Of a stretch of 64,000 nt of DNA, positions 41,907-50,665 are shown piece by piece; within the stretch, counting starts at the first letter, position 1, and the number at the start of each line of letters is the position of its first letter. Location of the stretch: assembly GCF_044458865.1 (NCBI RefSeq), contig NZ_JBITIH010000008.1, positions 124,001 to 188,000 on the forward strand. The letters are read 5' to 3'. The translations under genes were made by a program, and so were the position numbers. Under the pieces are notes generated by a model that ran no database searches, was not told the DNA's origin, and saw only the letters and a list, made by a program, of their open reading frames with translations. This stretch comes from Micromonospora_G sp044458865 (GTDB lineage: Bacteria > Actinomycetota > Actinomycetes > Mycobacteriales > Micromonosporaceae).

Positions 41907-43192
41907 GCGGGCCCGTCCGGGTAGCGGTAACGGGCCAACGTCTCCGGGTGCATCTGCGCCGAGAAGCCGGGCAGGCTCGGCGCCCGGTACGCCCCGTCCA
42001 CGATCACCACCGGGTCGACGAAGTGCTCGTGCAGGTGGTCGACGTACTCGATCACCCGGTCGTCGAGCGAGCCGGAGACGGCAACGTAGTCGAACATCGA
42101 CAGGTGCTGGACCAGTTCGCAGAGGCCCACCCCACCGGCGTGGGGGCAGACCGGCCGGCCGAACTTCGCGGCGAGCAGCAGGATCGCGATGTTCTCGTTG
42201 ACCCCGGCGACCCGGCACGAGTCGATCTGGACGAAGTCGACCGCGTCGGCCTGGAGGAGTTGCTTGAACACGATCCGGTTCTGTACGTGTTCGCCGGTGG
42301 CGACCCGGACCGGTCCCCCGGACGGGGTCACGTTCTTCAGCCCGTGCCGGATCGCGGCGTGCCCGAGCACGTCGTCCGGGCTGGTCGGCTCCTCGATCCA
42401 CCACGGGTCGTACGGGGCGAGCGCGGTCATCCAGTCGATCGCCTCGGCGACGTCCCAGCGCTGGTTCGCGTCGACCGCGATCCGGATGTCCGCTCCGACG
42501 ACCTGCCGGGCCAGGGCGAGCCGGCGCAGGTCGTCGGCGCGGTCGCCACCGACCTTCAGTTTGATCTGCCGGTAGCCGTCGGCGACCGCCTGCTTGGCGA
42601 GCCGGGTGAGCTTCGCGTCGTCGTAGCCGAGCCAGCCGGGCGAGGTGGTGTACGCGGGGTAGCCTCGCCGTTCGAGTTCGGCTATCCGGTCGGCCCGGCC
42701 GGGCAGGGCGGCCCGGAGGATCTCCAGTGCCTCGTCCGGGGTGAGCGCGTCGGTGAGGTACCGCCAGTCGACCAGGTCGACGAGCTGTTCCGGGCTCATC
42801 TCGGCGAGCAGGCGCCAGACCGGTTTGCCGGCCACCTTGCCGGCGAGATCCCAGGCGGCGTTGATCACCGCGGCGGTGGCCAGGTGGATCACGCCCTTTT
42901 CCGGGCCGAGCCAGCGCAGTTGCGAGTCGTGGGTGAGTCGCTTGGAGAACTCACCGAGGTCGTCGACGGGTTGGCCGACGATGAACGGCACGAGCGCGTC
43001 GATGGCGGCTCGGCACACCTCGTTGCCCCGGCCGATGGTGAAGGTGAAGCCGTGGCCGTCGATCCCGCTGTCGGTGTGCAGCACCACGTACGCGGCGGAG
43101 TAGTCGGGATCGGGGTTCATCGCGTCCGAACCGTCGAGCTCGCGGGAGGTCGGGAAGCGGATGTCGTACGTCTCGACCCCGGTGATGATCAT
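41897..43192 (-). CDS. L-fuconate dehydratase (enolase superfamily)
   Basis: A 431-residue mandelate-racemase-subgroup enolase close in length and motifs to L-fuconate dehydratase. It opens YDIRFPTSRELDGSDAMNPDPDYSAAYV. The catalytic Lys is in QIKLKVGGDRADD (about 215), metal ligands in IAVDANQRWD, WWIEEPTSPDD and VATGEHVQNR, and the His base in VCPHAGGVGLCELVQH. It would remove water from L-fuconate to give 2-keto-3-deoxy-L-fuconate. The ATG overlaps the FAH gene by 4 bp. L-galactonate or similar acids remain possible. Confidence 0.88.
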   Translation of the reverse strand: MIITGVETYDIRFPTSRELDGSDAMNPDPDYSAAYVVLHTDSGIDGHGFTFTIGRGNEVCRAAIDALVPFIVGQPVDDLGEFSKRLTHDSQLRWLGPEKGVIHLATAAVINAAWDLAGKVAGKPVWRLLAEMSPEQLVDLVDWRYLTDALTPDEALEILRAALPGRADRIAELERRGYPAYTTSPGWLGYDDAKLTRLAKQAVADGYRQIKLKVGGDRADDLRRLALARQVVGADIRIAVDANQRWDVAEAIDWMTALAPYDPWWIEEPTSPDDVLGHAAIRHGLKNVTPSGGPVRVATGEHVQNRIVFKQLLQADAVDFVQIDSCRVAGVNENIAILLLAAKFGRPVCPHAGGVGLCELVQHLSMFDYVAVSGSLDDRVIEYVDHLHEHFVDPVVIVDGAYRAPSLPGFSAQMHPETLARYRYPDGPAWS

Positions 43193-44022
43193 GCTGCGTC
43201 CTTGACGACCGAGCGCTGCCGTCCGAGGCCGTCGATCTCGACCTCGACCACGTCACCGGCGGACAGGTACGGGAACCGCCCGGAGAGCGCCACGCCCTCG
43301 GGAGTGCCGGTGCTGATCAGGTCGCCCGGGTCCAGCACGGTGTACTGGGACAGGTGCCAGACCAGGTACGCCACGTCGAAAATCATGTCGGCGGTGCCGG
43401 AGTCCTGCCGCTTCTCGCCGTTGACCCACGAGCGCAGGCCGAGCCGCCCCGGGTCGCCCAACTCGTCCGGGGTGACCAGGTAGGGCCCGAGCGGGTTGAA
43501 CGTCTCGCAGGACTTGCCCTTGGACCACTGTCCACCGGAGACGGCGAGCTGGAAGTCGCGCTCGGAGATGTCGTTGGCGACCGCGTACCCGGCGATGTGC
43601 GCCAGCGCCTCCTGCGGGGAGGCCAGGTAACGGGCGGTACGGCCGATCACCACGGCCAGCTCCACCTCCCAGTCGGTCTTGGTCGACCCGCGCGGCACCA
43701 GCACGTCGTCGTACGGGCCGACGACGGTGTTCGGCGCCTTGTAGAAGACGACCGGGTGCTCCGGGTTCGCGGCCCCGGACTCGGCGGCGTGCGCGGCGTA
43801 GTTCAGCCCCACGCAGAGCACCACGCCCGGACGGGCGATCGGGGCGCCGATCCGCAGCCCGGTGATGTCGATCTCCGGCAGTCCGGCGACGTCGGACACT
43901 CCGCCCGTCGCCAGGAACGCCCCGTCGATGTCCCCCGTGATGCCGGACAGGTCGAAGTAGCGACCGTCCGTGTGGGCCACCGGGCGCTCCGCGCCGATCG
44001 GACCCACCCGCATGTACTTCAT
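43189..44022 (-). CDS. Fumarylacetoacetate hydrolase-family enzyme (2,4-diketo-3-deoxy-L-fuconate hydrolase-like)
   Basis: A 277-residue FAH-family hydrolase. The core runs VVLCVGLNYAAHAAESG, VFYKAPNTVVGPYDDVLVP, TDWEVELAVVIGR and GYAVANDISERDFQL, which carry the metal-binding Glu/Glu/Asp, ending ISTGTPEGVALS. In the route inferred here it would cleave the diketo acid to pyruvate and lactate. ATG 44022 is chosen for GGAG 5 nt upstream and the ATGA overlap with the lactonase. Other FAH-family activities (decarboxylation, isomerisation) cannot be excluded. Confidence 0.86.
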   Translation of the reverse strand: MKYMRVGPIGAERPVAHTDGRYFDLSGITGDIDGAFLATGGVSDVAGLPEIDITGLRIGAPIARPGVVLCVGLNYAAHAAESGAANPEHPVVFYKAPNTVVGPYDDVLVPRGSTKTDWEVELAVVIGRTARYLASPQEALAHIAGYAVANDISERDFQLAVSGGQWSKGKSCETFNPLGPYLVTPDELGDPGRLGLRSWVNGEKRQDSGTADMIFDVAYLVWHLSQYTVLDPGDLISTGTPEGVALSGRFPYLSAGDVVEVEIDGLGRQRSVVKDAA

Positions 44023-44855
44023 TCGATCTCCAACTTGTAGGTGCTGATCGCCGTGGTGGCGAAGATGGCCTCCGGAACGCCGCCGAGGATCTGCTCCAAC
44101 GCGTCCCGCACCTGCCGGTAGGTGGCGGCGAGTTCGCAGACCGGCCAGTCCGAGCCGAACATGAGCCGGTCCGGGCCGAACAGTTCGACCGCGCTCGTCA
44201 CGAACGGGCGCAGGTCCTCGACCGTCCAACCTCCCGGGTCGGCCTCGGTGACCAGGCCGGAAAGCTTTGCCACCACGTTCGGTCGGGCGGCGACCGGCGC
44301 CACCAGGGTCCGCCACTGCTCCAGGCCGGCGACGCCGGCCACGATCCGTGGCTTGCCGAGGTGGTCGAGGACGAACCGGCCCTCCGGCAGGGCGGCGGCG
44401 GCCCGCGCCACCGCCGGCAACTGCTCGACCCGCACCACCAGCTCGTTGACCAGGCCGGCGGCGGCGATCGTACGGAGTCCGGCGCGTACCTCGGGCCGGT
44501 CCAGGTAGTTGTCGTCGGGCTGGCCCTGCACCTGGTCGCGGATGCCGACGAGCAGGTGACCGCCGGTGCCGGTCCGGTGCCCGGCCAGGGTGTCGGCGAG
44601 CGCCGGGTCGGTGAGCGGTGCCCAGCCGACCACTCCGGCGATCTCCTCGGTGCCGGCGGCGGTGGCCAGGAACTCGGTCGTCTCGGCGGCCTCGCCCCGG
44701 GCCGCCTCGACCAGCACGGTCCGGTCCACACCGGCCTCACGCAGGTTGCGCCGCAGGTCGTCGATGCCGTAGTCACGGCGGATCCGGGTCAGCGCCGGGT
44801 CGGCGAGCCAGGCGTAGTCGGCGGTCCAGAGGTGCTGGTGGGAGTCGACGATCAC
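44019..44855 (-). CDS. Amidohydrolase-superfamily lactonase (L-fuconolactonase-like)
   Basis: A 278-residue TIM-barrel hydrolase of the amidohydrolase_2 type: VDSHQHLWTADYAWL (HxH metal motif, about 5-7), FVLDHLGKPRI with the third His, and RLMFGSDWPVCELAA with the C-terminal Asp. Length and motifs fit COG3618 lactonases that open L-fucono-1,5-lactone. GTG start overlapping the aldo/keto reductase gene. Relatives also act on other sugar lactones. Confidence 0.86.
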   Translation of the reverse strand: MIVDSHQHLWTADYAWLADPALTRIRRDYGIDDLRRNLREAGVDRTVLVEAARGEAAETTEFLATAAGTEEIAGVVGWAPLTDPALADTLAGHRTGTGGHLLVGIRDQVQGQPDDNYLDRPEVRAGLRTIAAAGLVNELVVRVEQLPAVARAAAALPEGRFVLDHLGKPRIVAGVAGLEQWRTLVAPVAARPNVVAKLSGLVTEADPGGWTVEDLRPFVTSAVELFGPDRLMFGSDWPVCELAATYRQVRDALEQILGGVPEAIFATTAISTYKLEIE

Positions 44856-45877
44856 GGGGTCGGCACCTCCTCCGGCAGCAGACCCGTCTCCTTGAGGTCC
44901 CGCCAGAGCTGGCCCGGGATCGGGTGGGCGAACATCTCGGCGGCGTCGGTCACCTCGTCCGCCGAGCGGGCGCCGACCACGACACTGGCGACCGCCGGGT
45001 GGCCGAGCGGGAACTGGATCGCGGCGGCCCGCAGCGGCACCCCGTGCGCGGCGCAGACGTCCTGGATGGCGAGGGCCCGGTCCAGCAGGTTGGCCGGCGC
45101 CGGCAGGTAGTCGTAAGTGGCACCGGGTTTCGGGTCGGCGAGCAGGCCCGAGTTGTAGACCCCTCCGGCGATCACCGAGACGTCCTGGTCGACGCAGAGC
45201 GGCAGCAACTCGGCCAGGCCGGACTGGTCGAGCAGGGTGTAACGCCCGGCGAGCAACACCGCGTCGAGGTGGCCGGTGCGGACGAAGTCGGCGAGCATCT
45301 CGGCCTGGTTCATGCCGACCGAGACAGCACCGATTCGGCCCTGCTCACGCAGTTCCGCCAGGGCCGGCAGGGCGCCGGCGAGCGCGTCGGCGTAGTGGTC
45401 GTCGGGGTCGTGGATGTGCAGCACGTCGGCCCGGTCCAGGCCGAGCCGGTCCAGGCTCTCCGCGTACGACCGGCGGGTGCCGTCGGCGCTGAAGTCCCAG
45501 GCGGGGGTGAGGTCGACCGGCTCGGCCCAGATCTCGTCGTTGTGGTCGACGGGCTCCGGTTCGGGTTCGCGGTGCCGGCCACCGCGCGGCGCCTCCCGCC
45601 CCGGTACGAGCAGCCTCCCGACCTTGGTGGAGAGGGTGAACTCGTCCCGGGGCTTGCCGGCGAGGACCGACCCGGCCCGCCGTTCGGAGAGCCCCGCGCC
45701 GTAGAGCGGTGCCGTGTCGAAGTAGCGGAACCCCAGCTCCCAGGCCCGTTCCAGGGTGGCCGACGCCTGCGCGGCGCCAACCGCCCGGTAGAGGCCGCCG
45801 AGCGGGGCGAGACCGAGACCGAGTCGGGTCACCTCGACGTCGGTCGTACCGAGTCGGGTCCGTTCGATGGGGTTCAC
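44852..45877 (-). CDS. Aldo/keto reductase, probable L-fucose dehydrogenase
   Basis: A 341-residue aldo/keto reductase. RTRLGTTDVEVTRLGLGLAPLGGLY opens the fold; the catalytic set is Asp/Tyr in FRYFDTAPLYGAGLSERR, Lys in TLSTKVGRLLV and His in VLHIHDPDDHY. The C-terminal NADP site includes VASVVVGARSADEV. Similar pseudomonad enzymes oxidise L-fucose to the lactone (D-threo-aldose 1-dehydrogenase group; recalled). It is the first catabolic step in this operon as I read it, directly after the importer ATPase with a 4-bp overlap. Confidence 0.86.
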   Translation of the reverse strand: MNPIERTRLGTTDVEVTRLGLGLAPLGGLYRAVGAAQASATLERAWELGFRYFDTAPLYGAGLSERRAGSVLAGKPRDEFTLSTKVGRLLVPGREAPRGGRHREPEPEPVDHNDEIWAEPVDLTPAWDFSADGTRRSYAESLDRLGLDRADVLHIHDPDDHYADALAGALPALAELREQGRIGAVSVGMNQAEMLADFVRTGHLDAVLLAGRYTLLDQSGLAELLPLCVDQDVSVIAGGVYNSGLLADPKPGATYDYLPAPANLLDRALAIQDVCAAHGVPLRAAAIQFPLGHPAVASVVVGARSADEVTDAAEMFAHPIPGQLWRDLKETGLLPEEVPTP

Positions 45878-47433
45878 GCGGCTGGCTCCCCTGCTGCATC
45901 GGGCCGGTCCGGGCCGGTGCCCGTCTGCTCCGGGTCCGGTCCAGCGTGGATCATCCGGATGATCGCCTGACTCATCCGGCCGTAGTCGTGGTCGTTGGCG
46001 AGTTCACCACGAACGGTGAAATCGTTCATCACCGCTACCCGGTCCGCCAGTGTCACGATCTCGGGAAGATCGGAGGAGATCAGCAGCAGGGCCATTCCGG
46101 CGCCGGCGAGTTCGGCGATCAGCTCGTGGAACGCGGCCTTGGTGCGTACGTCGATGCCGACCGTGGGTTCGTCGACGATCAGGATCTCGCACTGCGCGGC
46201 GAGCCACTTGGCGAGACTGACCTTCTGCTGGTTGCCGCCGGAGAGCTGGCCGGCGAGCTGTCGCGGGGAGGCGGCCCGGATGCCGAGCCGCTCGGTGTAG
46301 TCGGCCACCACGGTCCGCTCGGCCCGCTCGGTGACGAGCCCGGCGCGGGCGATCCGCCGCCAGATGGTCACCCCGATGTTGCGGGTGATCGGCTGGTCGA
46401 GGAAGACCCCTTCCTCCTTGCGGTTCTCCGTGACGTACCCGATCTTGTAGCGGCGCAGCGCCTCCCCGACGGTGCGGATCCGTACCGCTTGGCCCTGCAC
46501 CTCGACCGTGCCGCCGGTGATCCGGTCCAGTCCGAGCAACGCCTTCGCCAGCTCGCTGCGGCCGGCGCCGACCAGCCCGTACAGGCCGAGGATCTCGCCG
46601 GGGCGGACGGTGAGCGACACGTCCCGGTGCCCACCGGCGGTGCTGACCCGGTCCAGCCGCAACGCCGGGCGGGTCTGCGGATCTACCTCACGGGCGGCGA
46701 GCGTCACCGACGCGTACGCCCGGCCGACCATCAGGTCCACCACCTGGTCCTGGCTGTACGACTTCAGCGGTTCGGCCTCGGCCACACTGTGCCCGTCACG
46801 CAGCACCGTCACCGTGTCGGCGATCGCGAAGACCTCCTCCAGCTTGTGACTGACCAGCACCACGGCCTGTCCACTGTCCCTGAGTTTGCGGACGATGGCG
46901 TAGAGCCGATCGGCCTCGTCGCCGGTGAGCGAGGCGGTCGGCTCGTCGAGCAGCAACACCTTGCTCTCCAGGCTGAGCGCCTTGGCGATCTCGACCAGTT
47001 GCCCGTGGGCGACGGAGAGGTCGGCGACCGGGGTGTCCGGGTCCAGGTCCAGTTCGAGCAGGTCCAGGCAGCGGCGTGCCTCGGCCCGCATCCGGTTGCG
47101 GTCCACCACGCCGAGACGACGGGGCAGGTGGTGCAGCACGATGTTCTCCGCGATGGAGAAGGCGGGGATCAGGTTCCGTTCCTGGTGCACCACGCCGATC
47201 CCGGCCCGCTGGGCGTCCAGCGGGCCGGTCAGGTGCAGTTCCTTCCCGTCGAGCACGATCCGCCCACCGTCCGGGCGATACACCCCGGTCAGCAGCTTCA
47301 CCATGGTGCTCTTGCCGGCACCGTTCTCGCCGAGCAGCGCGTGTACGCTCCCCGCCGCCAACCGCAGGGTGGCGCCGTCGAGCGCGCGTACCCCCGGGAA
47401 CGTCTTGACCAGGCCCTCGGCCGTGAGTATCAC
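45874..47433 (-). CDS. Sugar ABC importer ATPase with two nucleotide-binding domains
   Basis: A 519-residue RbsA/XylG-type ATPase. The N-terminal cassette has ALLGENGAGKSTMVKLL (about 33-49), the signature LSVAHGQLVEIAKAL and Walker B VLLLDEPTASL. The C-terminal cassette has the family's degenerate Walker A GLYGLVGAGRSELAKALLG, signature LSGGNQQKVSLAKWLA and LIVDEPTVGID. It powers uptake through the two downstream-paired permeases, here encoded just upstream. Overlaps on both sides by 4 bp. Confidence 0.95.
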   Translation of the reverse strand: MILTAEGLVKTFPGVRALDGATLRLAAGSVHALLGENGAGKSTMVKLLTGVYRPDGGRIVLDGKELHLTGPLDAQRAGIGVVHQERNLIPAFSIAENIVLHHLPRRLGVVDRNRMRAEARRCLDLLELDLDPDTPVADLSVAHGQLVEIAKALSLESKVLLLDEPTASLTGDEADRLYAIVRKLRDSGQAVVLVSHKLEEVFAIADTVTVLRDGHSVAEAEPLKSYSQDQVVDLMVGRAYASVTLAAREVDPQTRPALRLDRVSTAGGHRDVSLTVRPGEILGLYGLVGAGRSELAKALLGLDRITGGTVEVQGQAVRIRTVGEALRRYKIGYVTENRKEEGVFLDQPITRNIGVTIWRRIARAGLVTERAERTVVADYTERLGIRAASPRQLAGQLSGGNQQKVSLAKWLAAQCEILIVDEPTVGIDVRTKAAFHELIAELAGAGMALLLISSDLPEIVTLADRVAVMNDFTVRGELANDHDYGRMSQAIIRMIHAGPDPEQTGTGPDRPDAAGEPAA

Positions 47434-48422
47434 GACGACCTCCGCAACAGCTTCTGCCGGGCGGTGCCGAGCAGCACCGCGCCGAGGACGACCGCGCCGA
47501 CGATCAGGTCGATCCAGCGCCGGTTGATGTCGAACTGGGCCTGGAGCACGTCCACCAGCCGGACGATGAACGCGGCCAGGCAGGTGCCGGCGACGCTGAC
47601 GGCCCCGCCGGTGAGCGCCACCCCACCGATGATCGGCGCGGCGAAGCTGGGCAGCAGCAGGTCGTCGCCGATGCTGGAGTTGACCGAACCGGAGGAGGCC
47701 ACGGTGATCACCGCGGCGACCCCGGCGAGCAGCCCGGAGAGGGCGTGCGCGATGACGATCGACCGGTCGTTGGAGATGCCGGAGAGGCGGGCGGCGAACG
47801 GGCTGCCGCCGCTGGCGAGCAGTTGCCGACCGGTGACCGTACGGGCGAAGAAGAAGGCGACCAGGGCGGCCACCGCGAGCGCGACGAGGAACACCACCGG
47901 CAGGCCGAGCAGGGAGGCGCGGCCGAACTCGCGCAGCCCCGGGGAGTAGCCCTGGAAGGTGTCGGGGCCGTTCACCCCGTACCGGAGCCCCTCGATGATG
48001 GTCATGGTGGCGAGGGTGACGATGAAGCCGTTGATCCGGGTGAAGACCACCAGCAGGCCGTTGGTCACCCCGGCGACCAGGCCGACCAGGAGCGCGACTC
48101 CGATGGCGAGCGGCGCTGGCAGCCCGGCTTCGAGCATCGCCCAGGCGGCGACCATGGCGCAGAAGCCGGTGAGCGCGCCGACCGACAGGTTCATCTGGCC
48201 GATCGCGAGGACCACCATCTGGGCCAGGCCGATGACGATCGGTACGGCGAGGAACCGGAAGAACGCGCCGAGGGTGCCGGCGGAGAGCAGGTTGCCGTTG
48301 GTGGCGATGGCGAGCGCGACGAACCCGGCGAGCGCGACCAGGGCGAGGGTGAACTCGGGGCGCCGGGTCAACGCCCGCAGCCCCCCGGTCGGTTCGATCC
48401 GCGCGGTGAGCAGCTTGGTCAT
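47430..48422 (-). CDS. Sugar ABC importer permease (RbsC type), copy B
   Basis: A 330-residue BPD_transp_2 permease with about 8-10 membrane segments. Family blocks: IGLAQMVVLAIGQMNLSVGALTGF, GVTNGLLVVFTRINGFIVTLATM, GGSPFAARLSGISNDR and IIGGVALTGGAVSVAGTCL. Partner of the adjacent permease; together they form a heterodimeric channel. Start ATG overlaps the stop of copy A. Confidence 0.93.
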   Translation of the reverse strand: MTKLLTARIEPTGGLRALTRRPEFTLALVALAGFVALAIATNGNLLSAGTLGAFFRFLAVPIVIGLAQMVVLAIGQMNLSVGALTGFCAMVAAWAMLEAGLPAPLAIGVALLVGLVAGVTNGLLVVFTRINGFIVTLATMTIIEGLRYGVNGPDTFQGYSPGLREFGRASLLGLPVVFLVALAVAALVAFFFARTVTGRQLLASGGSPFAARLSGISNDRSIVIAHALSGLLAGVAAVITVASSGSVNSSIGDDLLLPSFAAPIIGGVALTGGAVSVAGTCLAAFIVRLVDVLQAQFDINRRWIDLIVGAVVLGAVLLGTARQKLLRRSS

Positions 48423-49495
48423 GCCCGCACCCCCCTACGTTCGGCGAGTACGTGCCGTACCCGGTCCAGCGAGAGTGCGACCAGCAGCACCAGCCCGATG
48501 TAGAGCTTGAGCTGGTCGAGTTGGAACTGGAGCAGGTTCAGCCCCTTGTAGATGACCTGGGTGAGGGTGGCGCCGAGGACCGTACCCAGGATGCTGACCG
48601 CGCCCCCGGCGAGCAGCGTGCCGCCGAGCACCGGGCCGAGGAAGGACGGGAGCAGGAACTGCTCGCCGATGCTCGCGGAGAAGGCGCCGTTGTTCGCGGC
48701 GAGCAGGAAGCCGGCCAGGCCGGCGAGCAGGCCGGAGAGCGCGTGCGCCTGCACCACCCGGGTGCCGGTGGGGATGCCGGAGAGTTCGGCCGCGCGGGCG
48801 TTGTCGCCGGTCATCAGGATTTCCCGGCCGAGCCGGGCGTAGCGGAACAGCAGCCCGACCGCGAGCGCCGCGACCAGCGCGAACGGTACGACCAGTGGCA
48901 CGTTCGGCCCGCACACGTTGCCGATGCAGTAGTCGGCGAAGGTGTCGTTGCGCAGCGCGGTCATGCTCGCCGGTTGGCCGCCGAAGGCGACCCCGTCGGT
49001 GAACCGGGTGTAGAGGATCGTGATCAGGCCGATCATGGCGAAGTCCAGGGCGAGGGTGACCACGAAGGAGTTCACCCCGGTACGCGAGATGATCAGCCCG
49101 GCCAACGCGCCGAGCAGGGTGCCGACGGCGAGCCCGATCACCAGCCCGACCGGCAGTGGTACGTCGAGCCGGTCGTACGCCAGCCCCATCGCGAAGGCGC
49201 TCATGGCGGCCATCCGCCCGACCGCCATGTTCATGTGCCCGAGCGAGAGGACCATGAGCTGGGCCAGGCCGACCACCGCGTACACGCTGATGTCGGCCTG
49301 GAGCGGCACCAGGGTCAACGCGGTGTTGAGGAACGCCGGCCGCAGCGAACTGAAGAGCACGACCAGCCCGATCAGCAGGACCACCAGCCCGAGGCGGGGG
49401 TTGGCCCAGAGGGGGATGCCCGGCGGCTTACGGGGTGCCGGAGGCTCGGCCGCCGGTGGCGCCTCCGGTGTGACCGTGGTGGTCTGATCACTCAC
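48419..49495 (-). CDS. Sugar ABC importer permease (RbsC type), copy A
   Basis: A 358-residue BPD_transp_2 permease. After a Pro/Ala-rich cytosolic tail of about 30 residues come LVVLLIGLVVLFSSLRPAFL, AVVGLAQLMVLSLGHMNMAVGRM, GLIISRTGVNSFVVTLALDF and GGTLLAGGAVSILGTVLG. GTG 49495 is chosen because it overlaps the enolase stop (GTGA); the longer upstream frame is antiphase to that gene. Works with copy B and the tandem ATPase. Confidence 0.93.
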   Translation of the reverse strand: MSDQTTTVTPEAPPAAEPPAPRKPPGIPLWANPRLGLVVLLIGLVVLFSSLRPAFLNTALTLVPLQADISVYAVVGLAQLMVLSLGHMNMAVGRMAAMSAFAMGLAYDRLDVPLPVGLVIGLAVGTLLGALAGLIISRTGVNSFVVTLALDFAMIGLITILYTRFTDGVAFGGQPASMTALRNDTFADYCIGNVCGPNVPLVVPFALVAALAVGLLFRYARLGREILMTGDNARAAELSGIPTGTRVVQAHALSGLLAGLAGFLLAANNGAFSASIGEQFLLPSFLGPVLGGTLLAGGAVSILGTVLGATLTQVIYKGLNLLQFQLDQLKLYIGLVLLVALSLDRVRHVLAERRGVRA

Positions 49496-50577
49496 TGGAC
49501 TCTCCGGTTGTCGATCGCGTCGCGGTCCCAGTCGATGCCGAGTCCGACGGCGGTCGGTGGCAGCGCGTGCCCGTCGACCACCTCGATCTCGCCCCTGGTG
49601 ATCGCACGTAGTTGCGGGATGTGTTCCAGGTAGCCGCTGTTCGGTACCGCGCAGCAGAGGCTGACGTGTAGTTCCATCAGGAAGTGCGGGCAGACCGTCA
49701 CGTTGTACGCCTCGGCGAGGTGGGCGACCTTCAGCCACGGGGTGATGCCGCCGATCCGGGCCACGTCGACCTGGACGATGCCGGCCGCTCCCCGGTGCAG
49801 GTAGTCACGGAACTGGGCGATCGAGTACATCGACTCGCCCACCGCGACCGGGATCGACGTGGCCGAGGCGAGCGCCCGGTGCCCGGACACGTCGTCGGCG
49901 GGCATCGGTTCCTCGAACCAGTAGGGGTCGGAGGGTTCGAGCAGCCGTGCCCGCCGGATCGCCTCGGCCGAGGTGAGGGACTGGTTGGCGTCGAGCATCA
50001 GGTCGAAGTCGGGTCCGACCTCGGCCCGTACCGCGGCGAGCCGTTCGGCGTCCTGGACCGGGGAGCGGCCGATCTTCAGCTTCGCCCCGGGCCAGCCGGC
50101 GGCCTGGCTGGCCTTGGCGCCGGCGATCAGTTCGTCGGTACTCAGGTGCAGCCAGCCGCCCTCGGTGTCGTAGAGCGGGATGCGTTGCTTGGCGCCACCG
50201 GCGAGCACCCAGAGCGGCTGGTCGGCGTCGCGGCACCGCCAGTCCCAGAGCGCGGTGTCGACCGCGGCCAGGGCGAGCGAGGTGATCGCGCCGACGGTGG
50301 TGGCCCGGGTGGCGGCGAAGAGGTCGCGCCAGACCGCCTCGACCCGTCGGGGGTCGGCGCCGACCAGTCGGGGAACCAGGTAGTCGCGCAGCAGCGCGAG
50401 CACCGCGGTCCCACCGGTGCCGATCGTGTACGCGTAACCGGTGCCGGTCCCGCCGTCGTCCGTCCGGATCTCGACGAAGACGGTCTCCTGTTTCAGGAAC
50501 GACTGGACGGCGTCGGTGCGTACGGTCTCGACCTCCAGGTCGACCAGGTACGCCTCGGCGTGGGTGATCGCGGGCAA
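49492..50577 (-). CDS. Enolase-superfamily enzyme (mandelate racemase/muconate cycloisomerase type)
   Basis: A 361-residue enzyme distinct from the dehydratase at 41897. Motifs: AGWPGAKLKIGRSP (catalytic Lys), FDLMLDANQSLTSAEAI, YWFEEPMPADD, IPVAVGESMYSI and VCPHFLMELHVSLC (His). These support a metal-dependent proton-abstracting enzyme acting on a sugar acid. Exact substrate is unclear; it may dehydrate or epimerise a second acid, letting the operon use more than one sugar. Its stop overlaps the first permease; the binding-protein gene is 88 bp upstream. Confidence 0.88.
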   Translation of the reverse strand: MPAITHAEAYLVDLEVETVRTDAVQSFLKQETVFVEIRTDDGGTGTGYAYTIGTGGTAVLALLRDYLVPRLVGADPRRVEAVWRDLFAATRATTVGAITSLALAAVDTALWDWRCRDADQPLWVLAGGAKQRIPLYDTEGGWLHLSTDELIAGAKASQAAGWPGAKLKIGRSPVQDAERLAAVRAEVGPDFDLMLDANQSLTSAEAIRRARLLEPSDPYWFEEPMPADDVSGHRALASATSIPVAVGESMYSIAQFRDYLHRGAAGIVQVDVARIGGITPWLKVAHLAEAYNVTVCPHFLMELHVSLCCAVPNSGYLEHIPQLRAITRGEIEVVDGHALPPTAVGLGIDWDRDAIDNRRVQ

Positions 50578-50665
50578 CGAGGCTCCTTGACGGGATGGCG
50601 CGGTACGAGGGGGTGCGGTCGGCCGTGGGCCGGTCAGCGGGGGTCCGCTGACCGGCCGGGCGGGA

